NCBI RefSeq assembly: GCF_000427335.1
Contig: NZ_ATMR01000091.1
Location: 124,001-188,000 of the forward strand
Length of the DNA stretch: 64,000 nt
Direction of reading: 5' to 3'
Source of the DNA: Winogradskyella psychrotolerans RS-3
GTDB lineage: Bacteria > Bacteroidota > Bacteroidia > Flavobacteriales > Flavobacteriaceae
Part shown: positions 1 to 8,162 of the stretch, piece by piece
Layout: every line of letters begins with the position of its first letter
How positions within the stretch are numbered: the first letter of the stretch is position 1
Notes under the pieces: generated by a model
The model's input: the letters and a program-made list of their open reading frames with translations, nothing else
Told to the model about the DNA's origin: nothing
Database searches by the model: none
Translations under genes and position numbers: made by a program

Positions 1-283
1 GGTTTACAGTATTAAATATGCAAAAAATGCACATCCTGTTATTGGATTTTCAAAAACGTTTGATGATGAATTTAATCCGACTTCAGAATTTGCGGCCATA
101 ATGACCTGCTCTAGTGCAGATCAAGGTTGTCCTTTTATTGGTGGTGCTGAAAAACGCCTTCCAATTACTTATGACGACCCTAAAGCCTTTGATGACACTC
201 CACAGCAATTGGAAAAGTATAATGAGCGTAGCCTTCAAATTGCTGCAGAATTGAAATATGTGTTTTCTAACATCACAAAATAA
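1..283 (+). CDS. Arsenate reductase / low-molecular-weight tyrosine phosphatase-like protein, C-terminal part
   Basis: Only the last 93 codons are present. The frame is open from base 2 and the true start lies before the window. The visible part keeps the stretch around the Met-Thr-Cys-Ser motif, followed by a Cys-Pro-Phe-Ile-Gly segment and an Asp-Asp-Pro turn. This resembles the end of the phosphatase-fold arsenate reductases that Bacteroidota carry next to Acr3. The reaction would be reduction of arsenate to arsenite in the cytoplasm. The P-loop is outside the window, so catalysis cannot be confirmed. Only five bases separate its stop from the arsenite exporter start, which supports co-transcription and the arsenic role. 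Confidence 0.75.
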   Translation, partial: VYSIKYAKNAHPVIGFSKTFDDEFNPTSEFAAIMTCSSADQGCPFIGGAEKRLPITYDDPKAFDDTPQQLEKYNERSLQIAAELKYVFSNITK

Positions 284-288
284 TAACT

Positions 289-1341
289 ATGTCTGCAATC
301 AAGAAAAAATTAAGCTTTTTAGATAACTATCTTACGTTATGGATTTTTATCGCCATGGCAATTGGCGTTGGTATTGGCTTTTTTGTACCATCATTTCCAG
401 AGCTCGTTGAATCTTATAGTAGCGGAACGACTAATATTCCAATCGCAATTGGACTCATATTAATGATGTATCCTCCATTGGCCAAAGTCAATTATGCCTT
501 ACTCCCTAAAGTATTTAAGGATGTAAAAGTCTTATCTATATCTTTGGTTTTAAATTGGATTATTGGTCCTGTGTTAATGTTTGTTTTAGCGATTACATTT
601 TTACGAGATTACCCTGAATACATGGTTGGTTTAATATTAATTGGCTTGGCTCGTTGTATTGCTATGGTTCTAGTTTGGAATGATTTAGCAGAAGGCAGTA
701 GCGAATATGGTGCAGGATTGGTAGCCTTAAATAGTATTTTTCAAGTCTTTGCTTATAGTTTCTACGCTTACTTATTTATTACTGTACTTCCACCCTATTT
801 TGGTTTCGAAGGTGCTATTGTAGATATTTCTATTGCAACCATTGCAGAAAGTGTGGCGATCTATTTAGGTATTCCATTTTTATTGGGTATTCTGTCGCGT
901 TTAATTTTGGTAAAACTTAAAGGTGAAGATTGGTACACCAAAAAATTTATACCTACCATTTCACCAATGACTTTAATCGCATTGTTATTCACCATCGTAG
1001 TTATGTTTTCATTAAAAGGTGAATTGATTGTAGAGATACCAATGGATGTCTTAATTATTGCAGTACCGTTATTAATCTATTTTGCATTGATGTTTATTAT
1101 TGGATTTTTTGTTAGTAAAGCTATGGGAACAACTTACGACAAAACTGCAGCTATTGCTTTTACAGCTGCTGGTAACAATTTTGAACTAGCTATTGCAGTG
1201 GCTATTGCGGTCTTCGGGTTAAACTCAGGACAAGCATTTGCAGGAGTCGTTGGCCCATTAGTAGAAGTACCTGCTTTAATACTTTTGGTAAGGGTTTCTT
1301 TTTGGCTAAGGAAAAAATACTATTTACCTAAAAAAGCATAA
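289..1341 (+). CDS. acr3: Acr3-family arsenite efflux transporter
   Basis: A 350-residue inner-membrane protein with about ten hydrophobic segments, the usual Acr3 length. Around residues 119-130 it carries the family signature Gly-Leu-Ala-Arg-Cys-Ile-Ala-Met-Val followed by Val-Trp-Asn, containing the Cys that is needed for transport in characterised members. It would export the arsenite made by the reductase just upstream, driven by the proton gradient. Start ATG follows the upstream stop by five bases. No ArsR repressor is visible in the window, so the regulator probably lies to the left. Family assignment is secure. Substrate range (arsenite alone or also antimonite) cannot be told from sequence. 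Confidence 0.93.
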   Translation: MSAIKKKLSFLDNYLTLWIFIAMAIGVGIGFFVPSFPELVESYSSGTTNIPIAIGLILMMYPPLAKVNYALLPKVFKDVKVLSISLVLNWIIGPVLMFVLAITFLRDYPEYMVGLILIGLARCIAMVLVWNDLAEGSSEYGAGLVALNSIFQVFAYSFYAYLFITVLPPYFGFEGAIVDISIATIAESVAIYLGIPFLLGILSRLILVKLKGEDWYTKKFIPTISPMTLIALLFTIVVMFSLKGELIVEIPMDVLIIAVPLLIYFALMFIIGFFVSKAMGTTYDKTAAIAFTAAGNNFELAIAVAIAVFGLNSGQAFAGVVGPLVEVPALILLVRVSFWLRKKYYLPKKA

Positions 1342-1377
1342 CCCATAATTTTTTTCTTGAAGTCTTGTTAAAGTTTG

Positions 1378-1394
1378 TTTAACTTTACGTTAAA
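1378..1394 (+). promoter_or_regulatory. Inverted repeat upstream of the TetR gene (candidate operator 1)
   Basis: TTTAAC and GTTAAA are perfect reverse complements separated by five bases. This lies 43 bp upstream of the TetR start codon. A second inverted repeat with the same 5-bp spacing follows at 1419-1439. Binding by the adjacent regulator is inference. Confidence 0.4.
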
Positions 1395-1418
1395 ATAATT
1401 AAACATAACGTATCTTTA

Positions 1419-1439
1419 CATTGTAAATCAATTACAATG
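1419..1439 (+). promoter_or_regulatory. Perfect 8+5+8 inverted repeat covering the TetR start codon (candidate autoregulatory operator)
   Basis: CATTGTAA, five bases, TTACAATG: both arms are perfect reverse complements, and the right arm contains the ATG of the TetR gene. A TATCTTTA element (1411-1418), close to the Bacteroidota -7 box TAnnTTTG, sits directly before it. A repressor bound here would block both transcript start and translation start. The dyad is seen in the sequence. The autoregulation is inferred. Confidence 0.5.
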
Positions 1440-2081
1440 GCAAAAAAGAAAAATACAACACAAGACGACCTTATCTCATACTATATGGATTATGTATTGA
1501 CACATAACCATAAACCAAACTCTGTCTACGCTTTTGCGAAAGACAATAATTTTGAAGAACAAAAATTCTATGAATATTTTAGCTCTTTTGAAATTTTAGA
1601 ACAATCTATATTTAAAATATTTTTTGATCATACTGTTGCAATATTAGAGAAAAGCGAGGATTATCAATCTTTTGATGCACGTAATAAACTGCTCAGTTTT
1701 TACTACACGTTTTTTGAGATATTAACGGCCAATAGAAGCTATGTTGTACAAGCCTTAGGTTCTAATAAAAACCAATTGAAATCTTTAAAAACATTGTCTC
1801 ATTTAAAGAAGAGTTTTACTAATTACATCGAACACTTAGACATAAAAACAATTGATCTTAAGGAAGAAAAACTTGAAAAATTAAAAAACAGAGGCCTCAA
1901 AGAATCTGCTTGGTTTCAATTATTAGTCACGCTTAAATTTTGGCTTGACGACAGTTCTACCTCATTTGAAAAAACAGATGTGTTTATCGAAAAATCAGTT
2001 CAGGCGAGTTTCGATTTAATAGATACCACTCCTTTAAAAAGTTTAATTGACTTTGGTAAATTCTTATACAAAGAAAAATAA
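1437..2081 (+). CDS. TetR-family transcriptional regulator
   Basis: A 214-residue cytoplasmic protein. Residues about 8-55 form an N-terminal three-helix DNA-binding region of TetR type, though weak: the recognition-helix area is around Lys-Phe-Tyr-Glu-Tyr-Phe-Ser. The rest is an all-helical domain like the C-terminal region found in Bacteroidota TetR proteins paired with AarF genes. It ends 11 bp before the AarF kinase gene and the three following genes share its strand, so it probably controls this operon. The start codon lies within a perfect inverted repeat, suggesting self-repression. The ligand is unknown. Confidence 0.75.
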   Translation: MAKKKNTTQDDLISYYMDYVLTHNHKPNSVYAFAKDNNFEEQKFYEYFSSFEILEQSIFKIFFDHTVAILEKSEDYQSFDARNKLLSFYYTFFEILTANRSYVVQALGSNKNQLKSLKTLSHLKKSFTNYIEHLDIKTIDLKEEKLEKLKNRGLKESAWFQLLVTLKFWLDDSSTSFEKTDVFIEKSVQASFDLIDTTPLKSLIDFGKFLYKEK

Positions 2082-2092
2082 ACTCCAACTAG

Positions 2093-3403
2093 ATGAAAAC
2101 AATAGACAGTATTCCAATGACTAAAATATCTAGAGCTTCAAAATTAGTTTCAACCGGAGCTAAAGTTGGTGTGAATTATTTAAAATATTACGGAGACAAA
2201 ATGGTAAACTCAAAAGAAGATGCCAAAGAACGCCTCGATCAAAATAATGCAGAAGATATATACGACAGTCTAAAAACATTAAAAGGTAGTGCGCTTAAAG
2301 TCGCACAAATGTTAAGTATGGAAAAAAGCATATTGCCACAGGCTTATGTTGAGAAATTTTCATTATCCCAGTTTTCCGTACCACCATTGTCTCCACCATT
2401 AGTCATAAAAACATTTAAAAAATACTTTGGTAAACATCCCGAAGATATCTTTGACACTTTCAATGCAACTTCAGTCAATGCTGCTAGTATAGGACAAGTC
2501 CATATCGCAGAGAAGAATGGGAAAAAATTTGCTGTGAAAATCCAATATCCTGGAGTTGCAGAAAGTATCGCGTCAGATTTAGCTTTGGTAAAACCTATTG
2601 CTATTAAAATGTTTAATATCAAAGGAAAAGACTCCGATAAATATTTTAAAGAAGTTGAAAATAAACTTACCGAAGAAACCAATTACATCTTAGAAATTGC
2701 CCAGAGTAAAGAAATTGCGGAAGCTTGTAAACACATTCCTAATTTAAAATTTCCTAACTACTACGAAGAGTTTTCATCTGAACGTATTATCACTATGGAT
2801 TTTATGACAGGCGAACACCTTTCGGAATTTACAGCATATAATACAGACCAAGACAAATCCAATAAGTTAGGTCAGGCTTTATGGGATTTTTATATGTACC
2901 AAATTCATAAGTTGAGAAAAGTACATGCAGATCCGCATCCAGGAAACTTTTTAATCTCTAAAGAAGCCAATCTTATTGCACTAGATTTTGGCTGTATGAA
3001 GATGATTCCTGATGATTTTTACGTTCCTTATTTTGAATTAGCAGACAAAGCATGTATTGAAAACCCAAAACGGTTTACCGAGAAACTTTATGAGCTCGAA
3101 ATTTTAAGAAAAGACGATTCTGAAGAAGAAATTAAATTCTTTAGTGCGATGTTTCATGAGTTGTTGAGTCTTTTTACAAAACCATTTCATGTTGAAGAAT
3201 TCGACTTTTCAAATCCTGAATTCTTTAATCAAATTTCAGATATGGGCCAACGTTACTCTAAAAGTACAGAACTTAGAAATATGAATGGCAACAGAGGATC
3301 TAAGCACTTTATTTATATAAATAGAACATTCTTTGGATTGTACAATTTAATGTTCGATCTTAAAGCTGAAAACGTACAAATAAATAATTTTAAAAATCTT
3401 TAA
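2093..3403 (+). CDS. AarF/ABC1/UbiB-family atypical kinase
   Basis: A 436-residue protein with all the marks of the UbiB/ADCK fold. These are the N-terminal Lys-Gly-Ser-Ala-Leu-Lys-Val-Ala-Gln motif (residues 64-72, the KxGQ-type segment), the Ala-Ser-Ile-Gly-Gln-Val-His loop (131-137), a Val-Lys nucleotide-binding lysine (148-149), His-Ala-Asp-Pro-His-Pro-Gly-Asn-Phe (278-286, catalytic loop) and Asp-Phe-Gly (298-300). Members act as ATPase/kinases linked to isoprenoid-lipid metabolism such as quinones. No C-terminal membrane anchor is obvious. It lies in an operon between TetR and an SDR. The exact substrate is unknown. Membership is secure, pathway is inference. Confidence 0.9.
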   Translation: MKTIDSIPMTKISRASKLVSTGAKVGVNYLKYYGDKMVNSKEDAKERLDQNNAEDIYDSLKTLKGSALKVAQMLSMEKSILPQAYVEKFSLSQFSVPPLSPPLVIKTFKKYFGKHPEDIFDTFNATSVNAASIGQVHIAEKNGKKFAVKIQYPGVAESIASDLALVKPIAIKMFNIKGKDSDKYFKEVENKLTEETNYILEIAQSKEIAEACKHIPNLKFPNYYEEFSSERIITMDFMTGEHLSEFTAYNTDQDKSNKLGQALWDFYMYQIHKLRKVHADPHPGNFLISKEANLIALDFGCMKMIPDDFYVPYFELADKACIENPKRFTEKLYELEILRKDDSEEEIKFFSAMFHELLSLFTKPFHVEEFDFSNPEFFNQISDMGQRYSKSTELRNMNGNRGSKHFIYINRTFFGLYNLMFDLKAENVQINNFKNL

Positions 3404-3417
3404 TTAAATATATATAA

Positions 3418-4860
3418 TTGAAAATACTCATCTCAGGCACCACAGGCTATATCGCGAGACGATTAGCGTTACAACTTCTTGAAGACAACCACGAGTTGGT
3501 GTGCTGTGTGCGAGATTTAAATCGTATTCCTGACGAAATTGAAGATAATCCACTGTGTTCATTTATAAAAGTTGATTTTCTGAAACCAGAATCTGCTGAG
3601 ATTCCAAAAGATATAGATGCAGCCTATTATTTAATTCATTCGATGTCTACAGGTTCTGAAGATTTTGAAGATTTAGAACGCCTATGTGCACAAAACTTTA
3701 AAAATCTTGTAGAACCAACGCACTGTAAACAAGTTATTTATTTAAGCGGTATCGTAAATGACACCTCACTTTCTAAACACTTAAAATCGCGATTGCAAGT
3801 AGAAAACACTTTAAAATCTGGGCGTTATGCACTCACAACGTTTAGAGCCGGAATAATAGTTGGTAGCGGAAGTGCGTCTTTTGAAATTATAAGAGACATC
3901 GTAGAAAAGTTACCATTTATGATTACACCCAAATGGCTAAATACAAAAACGCAGCCTTTAGCGATACGCGATGTGCTCAACTTTTTGGCAGGTGGTTTAG
4001 GTAAAGAAGAATTATACAACGGTGCTTTTGACATTTATGGTCCTGAGATATTAACCTATAAAGAAATGCTACTTCAATTTGCTGAAGTCAGAGGATTAAA
4101 ACGATATATTGTAACACTTCCTGTATTAACACCAAAACTATCATCGTATTGGTTATATTTTGTAACCTCTACATCGTTTCAACTGGCAGCTGCTTTAGTA
4201 GATAGTATGAAGGTTGAAGTTATTGGTAAACCGAGTAAAATTAATGAAATCATTGGTATTAAACCCATGGATTATAAAACGGCTGTGGATTTAGCGTTTC
4301 AAAAAACAGAACAAAATGCCGTGATATCCAGCTGGAAAGATGCCGTAAGTAGTGGACGCTTTAAAGATCAATTATCCAAACATATAGAGTTACCGCAATT
4401 TGGGTGCTTTACAGATGAAAGGCAAAAGCCTGTCATTGATGAAAATTTTACTTTAGATAAAATATGGGCTATTGGCGGTAGAAACGGCTGGTATAGCTTT
4501 AATGGCCTCTGGAAAATTAGAGGCTATATGGATAAACTTTTTGGTGGTGTAGGTTTAAGACGGGGGCGCACAAGCAATACCTATTTAGAAGCCGGTGACG
4601 CCTTAGATTTTTGGCGTGTTTTATACGCGAGTAAAGAAGAAAAAAGACTTCTACTTTTTGCAGAAATGCGCTTACCTGGTGAAGCTTGGTTAGAATTTAA
4701 AATCGTTAAAGGCCAATTACACCAAACTGCCGTATTTAGACCTAAAGGTATTTGGGGACGATTGTATTGGTATTCTGTATTACCGTTTCATGCCTTTGTT
4801 TTTAATGGAATGATTAACGCCTTGGTAAAAAATAAAATGCCTAAAGAAGAAAAATCTTAA
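3418..4860 (+). CDS. NAD(P)-binding SDR-type protein with C-terminal DUF2867 domain
   Basis: 480 residues beginning with TTG, 14 bp after the AarF gene. Residues 1-12 form a beta strand plus glycine loop (Gly-Thr-Thr-Gly-Tyr-Ile-Ala) typical of atypical extended SDRs. The Rossmann part runs to about residue 290. The C-terminal 150 residues, with Ala-Gly-Asp-Ala-Leu-Asp-Phe-Trp and Pro-Gly-Glu-Ala-Trp-Leu, match the DUF2867 extension, which is likely a START-like lipid-binding fold. No substrate is known. Co-location with AarF, FolE and photolyase suggests a role in isoprenoid or pigment redox chemistry, which is inference. Confidence 0.85.
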   Translation: MKILISGTTGYIARRLALQLLEDNHELVCCVRDLNRIPDEIEDNPLCSFIKVDFLKPESAEIPKDIDAAYYLIHSMSTGSEDFEDLERLCAQNFKNLVEPTHCKQVIYLSGIVNDTSLSKHLKSRLQVENTLKSGRYALTTFRAGIIVGSGSASFEIIRDIVEKLPFMITPKWLNTKTQPLAIRDVLNFLAGGLGKEELYNGAFDIYGPEILTYKEMLLQFAEVRGLKRYIVTLPVLTPKLSSYWLYFVTSTSFQLAAALVDSMKVEVIGKPSKINEIIGIKPMDYKTAVDLAFQKTEQNAVISSWKDAVSSGRFKDQLSKHIELPQFGCFTDERQKPVIDENFTLDKIWAIGGRNGWYSFNGLWKIRGYMDKLFGGVGLRRGRTSNTYLEAGDALDFWRVLYASKEEKRLLLFAEMRLPGEAWLEFKIVKGQLHQTAVFRPKGIWGRLYWYSVLPFHAFVFNGMINALVKNKMPKEEKS

Positions 4861-5065
4861 ACGTCTTAGTGAGGTTCTTTCGAACATAAAAACGGTTCCA
4901 GAAGTTGTAAGTGAAAGTTATAGACTATTAAAACGACTTACTATACAAGACAGAACGTGAATGCTAAAAAGTGATTAGCCACCCAACGCTTACAAAATGA
5001 ATTTTATACTCATAATTATCTGTTAATTTTTGTTTAGCAATATAATTAAATGCTTAAACATTTTG

Positions 5066-5073
5066 TATATTTG
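5066..5073 (+). promoter_or_regulatory. Candidate -7 promoter box (TATATTTG) before the 5081 gene
   Basis: TATATTTG fits the Bacteroidota -7 consensus TAnnTTTG exactly and ends seven bases before the ATG at 5081, so the transcript would be nearly leaderless. A TTTG at 5029-5032 is too far away to be a good -33 box. It probably starts a second transcript inside the cluster. Confidence 0.45.
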
Positions 5074-5080
5074 AGAAGCT

Positions 5081-5512
5081 ATGATATTAAACACTACACA
5101 TTCTAATACTGAACATAAAGAAATTATTGCAGACTTAGTTGGCAGTTCTTTTAGTTTGGTACAGAAGTTGACAATGAATGGTGTAGATTCTAAACGAATG
5201 ATTATTGACAAAGTGAGTCCAAACCTGCAATCCATAATGAATGTAGTTTCGGATAATAATTATGGATATATTGAGTTGAGACCTAAAGGAATTCTAATAA
5301 GAATTAATAAAAGACTCAAAAAATTTACTTGGGTTATTCCTTATTACCATCTCGTTATATATAAAATCAATGGGTCTAGTATACATGCACAAGGAAAATT
5401 TGTGCATTTTAGAGCTGACAAAACTTTTAAAGAAAACAAGACGTTTTTTGACAAGTTAATAGACGAAAAAGTAAAGTATGATATGCTTTACGCAATGCCT
5501 CAAGAACTATGA
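5081..5512 (+). CDS. Conserved hypothetical protein paired with TIGR03643
   Basis: 143 residues, with no signal peptide and no membrane segment. It is mixed alpha/beta in character, with a stretch rich in Ile and Arg/Lys around residues 85-100 and a Tyr-Tyr-His-Leu-Val-Ile-Tyr strand at about 108-114. I recognise no domain with a known function. Its stop overlaps the start of the TIGR03643 gene (ATGA), so the two are probably translationally coupled. A good -7 box lies just upstream. The 220 bp before it (4861-5080) hold no convincing gene, only a short open stretch of about 33 codons ending at 4960. Function unknown. Confidence 0.7.
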   Translation: MILNTTHSNTEHKEIIADLVGSSFSLVQKLTMNGVDSKRMIIDKVSPNLQSIMNVVSDNNYGYIELRPKGILIRINKRLKKFTWVIPYYHLVIYKINGSSIHAQGKFVHFRADKTFKENKTFFDKLIDEKVKYDMLYAMPQEL

Positions 5513-5781
5513 ATTTAGAACTTAATGACATTGACAGAATTATTGAAATGGCATGGGAAGATCGAACACCATTTGATGCTATTACGTTTCAATTCAAATT
5601 AAAAGAACAAGAGGTTATTAATTTAATGCGAAAAGAATTAAAACCAAGTAGCTTTAGATTGTGGCGAACAAGAGTTCAAGGCAGAGCGACTAAACACAGT
5701 AAAAAAAGAACGTTTGACGAAGGCAGATTTAAATGCTCTAGACAAAGAACAATAACAAATAACTCTATTTCAAAACGTTAA
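5509..5781 (+). CDS. TIGR03643-family small protein
   Basis: 90 residues. Residues 1-65 match the TIGR03643 pattern: an N-terminal Asp-Arg-Ile-Ile-Glu-Met-Ala-Trp-Glu-Asp-Arg-Thr-Pro-Phe-Asp helix-turn region, then Glu-Gln-Glu-Val-Ile-Asn-Leu-Met-Arg, then a basic Arg-Leu-Trp-Arg-Thr-Arg-Val segment and a Lys/Arg-rich tail. The layout resembles a small helix-turn-helix nucleic-acid-binding protein. In flavobacteria the family is often near photolyase/cryptochrome genes, as here. It overlaps the preceding gene by four bases. The role is unknown and DNA or RNA binding is inference. Confidence 0.8.
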   Translation: MNLELNDIDRIIEMAWEDRTPFDAITFQFKLKEQEVINLMRKELKPSSFRLWRTRVQGRATKHSKKRTFDEGRFKCSRQRTITNNSISKR

Positions 5782-5836
5782 CACGTGCTTTGATTTAAGT
5801 TTGGAGTACTTAAAGACAGCACATTAAAAAGATTCT

Positions 5837-6520
5837 ATGATTACAGAAAAAATTTCCAAAACAAATGGTCATAAACTCAGTATTGATGAGATAGGCGACG
5901 ACCATTTATTTTCAGGTTTAGACACACCTATGAAAGCTAGTGCTTTCGAAATGTCTGATACAGAGAAAAAAGAACGTATTTCAATTTTATTTTCAGAAAT
6001 TATGGATGTCTTGGGTCTCGATTTAACAGACGACTCGTTACAAGGCACACCAGATCGCGTTGCAAAAATGTATATTGAAGAAATATTTTCTGGTTTAGAC
6101 CCTAAAAATAAGCCTAAAGTCGCGCTTTTTGATAATAAATATCAATATAATCAGATGTTAGTAGAAAAAAATATTACCTTCTACTCAAATTGTGAGCATC
6201 ATTTTGTGCCAATCATTGGAAAAGCACATATCGCTTACAAATCATCTGGAAAAGTAATTGGACTTTCAAAATTAAACCGAATAGTTCAATATTATGCAAA
6301 ACGTCCGCAAGTACAAGAACGTTTAACAAACCAGATTGCAAACGAACTTAAAACAGTTTTAGAAACTGAAGATGTTGCTGTAATTATAGACGCAAAACAC
6401 TTATGTGTATCGTCTAGAGGTATCCAAGACGACACATCAACAACGGTAACAACATATTACGGAGGCGAATTTAATAATGCTTCAAAAATTTTAGAATTAC
6501 AAAATTATATAAACAATTAA
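5837..6520 (+). CDS. folE: GTP cyclohydrolase I
   Basis: 227 residues. Converts GTP to dihydroneopterin triphosphate, the first step to tetrahydrofolate, tetrahydrobiopterin-like cofactors and pterin chromophores. The zinc ligands are visible: Cys119 and His122 in Cys-Glu-His-His, and Cys190 in Lys-His-Leu-Cys-Val-Ser-Ser-Arg-Gly. The GTP-binding segment Gly-Leu-Ser-Lys-Leu-Asn-Arg-Ile-Val (142-150) is intact. The N-terminal 45 residues are a poorly conserved extension. Sitting inside a cluster with DNA photolyase, it may supply the pterin antenna (methenyltetrahydrofolate) for light harvesting. That link is inference, and the enzyme assignment is firm. Confidence 0.96.
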   Translation: MITEKISKTNGHKLSIDEIGDDHLFSGLDTPMKASAFEMSDTEKKERISILFSEIMDVLGLDLTDDSLQGTPDRVAKMYIEEIFSGLDPKNKPKVALFDNKYQYNQMLVEKNITFYSNCEHHFVPIIGKAHIAYKSSGKVIGLSKLNRIVQYYAKRPQVQERLTNQIANELKTVLETEDVAVIIDAKHLCVSSRGIQDDTSTTVTTYYGGEFNNASKILELQNYINN

Positions 6521-6523
6521 ACT

Positions 6524-6754
6524 ATGGAAACAGTAGAAAAAGCTATAGAATTTGAAAACAGAAAGTTTTCATTTAAAACTACAAGTGACAGAATTATGGC
6601 AGCTAGAGAGGCAAAAGATCTTATTCTAGAAGTCAACGAATTATACAAGGAAAAGAAAGATGCCAAGTTAATGGACTTAATGAAACGTCTAACAGTTATA
6701 AAGCAAAAAATTGAAAAACGCTTAAAGGGACGACCTTTAACTGCTACCTCATAA
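6524..6754 (+). CDS. Small conserved hypothetical protein, highly charged
   Basis: 76 residues, three bases after folE and six before the next SDR. It is rich in Lys and Glu and predicted almost wholly helical, with heptad-like spacing across residues 30-70 (Leu-Ile-Leu-Glu-Val-Asn-Glu-Leu). No signal peptide or membrane span. The tight spacing and shared strand make it a real operon member rather than a chance frame. The antisense frame over it (6517-6816) has no such support. I do not recognise a family with known function. Confidence 0.65.
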   Translation: METVEKAIEFENRKFSFKTTSDRIMAAREAKDLILEVNELYKEKKDAKLMDLMKRLTVIKQKIEKRLKGRPLTATS

Positions 6755-6760
6755 TAATTT

Positions 6761-7447
6761 ATGAAGCGATTAATAGTAATTGGAGGAAGCAAGGGTATTG
6801 GCAAGGCAATTGTCATAGCTTTGCTTTCTTTTTATGATGAAATTATAAACATTAGCAGAACAGCACCAGAAGAATCGCATCCTAACTTAAAACATTACAG
6901 TTGCGACATTCTAACAGATGACTTACCAGAAATAGATAAAGCCGATGGCTTAGTGTATTGTCCTGGAAGCATCAATCTTAAACCAATTAATCGTTTAACT
7001 GTAGACGATTTCAAAAATGATTTTGAAATCAATGTCATTGGCGCTGTTAAAGCGATTCAGAAATACATACCAGCTTTAAAAAATGGAACACACCCCTCAA
7101 TTGTACTTTTTAGTACAGTTGCAGCTAAACTCGGTATGCCTTTTCATGCTAGTGTAGCGGCTTCTAAATCTGCAGTTGAAGGCTTAACAAAATCCTTAGG
7201 CGCAGAATTAGCACCTCTAATAAGAGTTAATGCCATTGCACCAACAGTTACAGATACAGAGTTAGCTTCAAAATTATTACGTAACGAACGTATGGTTGAA
7301 AATATGAATGAGCGACATCCGCTTAAGAAATATTTACAACCAGAAGAAGTCGCAGGTATGGCGGCATTTTTATTGTCTGAAAAAGCAGCATCGCTATCAG
7401 GTCAAATATTTGAAATGGATTGTGGCATTGTAAGTTTCAAATTGTAG
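6761..7447 (+). CDS. SDR-family protein lacking the catalytic tyrosine
   Basis: 228 residues, classical short-chain dehydrogenase size. Gly-Gly-Ser-Lys-Gly-Ile-Gly (8-14) is the cofactor loop. Residues 68-70 (Pro-Gly-Ser) stand where most SDRs have NNAG. Ser118 is at the catalytic serine position and Lys136 is present, but the residue four before the lysine is Val132 instead of the usual Tyr. This should impair classical hydride transfer unless another residue replaces it. The C-terminal Gly-Gln-Ile-Phe-Glu-Met-Asp-Cys-Gly end is typical. It lies between a small charged protein and glutathione peroxidase. Substrate unknown. Confidence 0.85.
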   Translation: MKRLIVIGGSKGIGKAIVIALLSFYDEIINISRTAPEESHPNLKHYSCDILTDDLPEIDKADGLVYCPGSINLKPINRLTVDDFKNDFEINVIGAVKAIQKYIPALKNGTHPSIVLFSTVAAKLGMPFHASVAASKSAVEGLTKSLGAELAPLIRVNAIAPTVTDTELASKLLRNERMVENMNERHPLKKYLQPEEVAGMAAFLLSEKAASLSGQIFEMDCGIVSFKL

Positions 7448-7496
7448 AATTCGCTTTACTTAAAGCCACTAGATTTATCATTAACACCTTAACAAA

Positions 7497-7985
7497 ATGA
7501 TGACGACAGCAATACAACCACTTTACGATATAAAAATTAACAGCTTACAAGGAAATCCAATAGATTTACAACAATTTCAAGGCAAAAAAATCCTATTTGT
7601 AAATGTCGCTTCCAAATGCGGATTTACATCACAATATAGAGATTTACAAAATTTACAAGACACCTACAAAGACACATTAATTATTATTGGTGTGCCTTGT
7701 AATCAGTTTGGAAAACAAGAACCGGGAGACGCTAGCGAAATACAAGAGTTTTGCGAAATCAATTATGGTATCACATTTTTAATTACTGAAAAGATAGAGG
7801 TTAAAGGAGAAAATCAACACCCTTTATATGCTTGGTTGACTCAGAAATCTAACAACGGTAAACAGAACTCTACTGTGAAGTGGAATTTCCAGAAATATTT
7901 AATAGACGAAAATGGTGAATTTTTAAATTACTACTACTCTATTACAAGCCCTACGAGTTCTAGACTATTAAAATATTTAAAATAG
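7497..7985 (+). CDS. Glutathione peroxidase family (thioredoxin-fold peroxidase)
   Basis: 162 residues, normal length. Cys41 in Ala-Ser-Lys-Cys-Gly-Phe-Thr is the peroxidatic position (a Cys codon, not selenocysteine). Gln74-type Pro-Cys-Asn-Gln-Phe-Gly and Val-Lys-Trp-Asn-Phe supply the Gln, Asn and Trp of the catalytic tetrad. The additional Cys in the Pro-Cys-Asn motif may act as resolving cysteine. Bacterial enzymes of this type usually use thioredoxin. It reduces hydrogen peroxide and lipid hydroperoxides in the cytoplasm and fits the oxidative-damage theme of the cluster. Start could be the first or second of two adjacent ATGs. Confidence 0.93.
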   Translation: MMTTAIQPLYDIKINSLQGNPIDLQQFQGKKILFVNVASKCGFTSQYRDLQNLQDTYKDTLIIIGVPCNQFGKQEPGDASEIQEFCEINYGITFLITEKIEVKGENQHPLYAWLTQKSNNGKQNSTVKWNFQKYLIDENGEFLNYYYSITSPTSSRLLKYLK

Positions 7986-7991
7986 ATTGTT

Positions 7992-8155
7992 ATGTTCGGA
8001 TTATTTAAAAAACATCGGAGGTCCAAAAACTTCAAAAGCAATATGAAAAACTTATGGCAGAATATCATAAGCTTTCTACAAGTAACAGAGCTAAAAGCGA
8101 CAAAAAATATGCTGAAGCTCAATTAATAGCTGATAAAATTGATACATTAAAATAA
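7992..8155 (+). pseudogene. Lacal_2735-family small protein, broken by a one-base deletion
   Basis: An ATG at 7992 opens with Met-Phe-Gly-Leu-Phe-Lys-Lys. After the A run at 8007-8012 the expected reading jumps frame. From 8015 the next frame gives Ser-Glu-Val-Gln-Lys-Leu-Gln-Lys-Gln-Tyr-Glu, then a charged helix ending Asp-Lys-Ile-Asp-Thr-Leu-Lys, stop at 8155. One missing base, consistent with loss of an A, joins both parts into a 54-residue protein of the Lacal_2735 type. Function of the family is unknown. It follows glutathione peroxidase by six bases and precedes TspO by seven. The break may be real or a sequencing error. Confidence 0.7.
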
Positions 8156-8162
8156 TCATAAG

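Noticed and set aside
2344-2682. 112-codon minus-strand frame within the AarF gene
   Set aside because: Lies fully inside a strongly conserved gene on the other strand.
4861-5080. Remnant gene between the DUF2867 SDR and the 5081 gene
   Set aside because: About 33 codons are open, but there is no start codon and I recognise no homologue.
7497-7985. Selenocysteine glutathione peroxidase
   Set aside because: The catalytic position has a normal Cys codon and no in-frame TGA.
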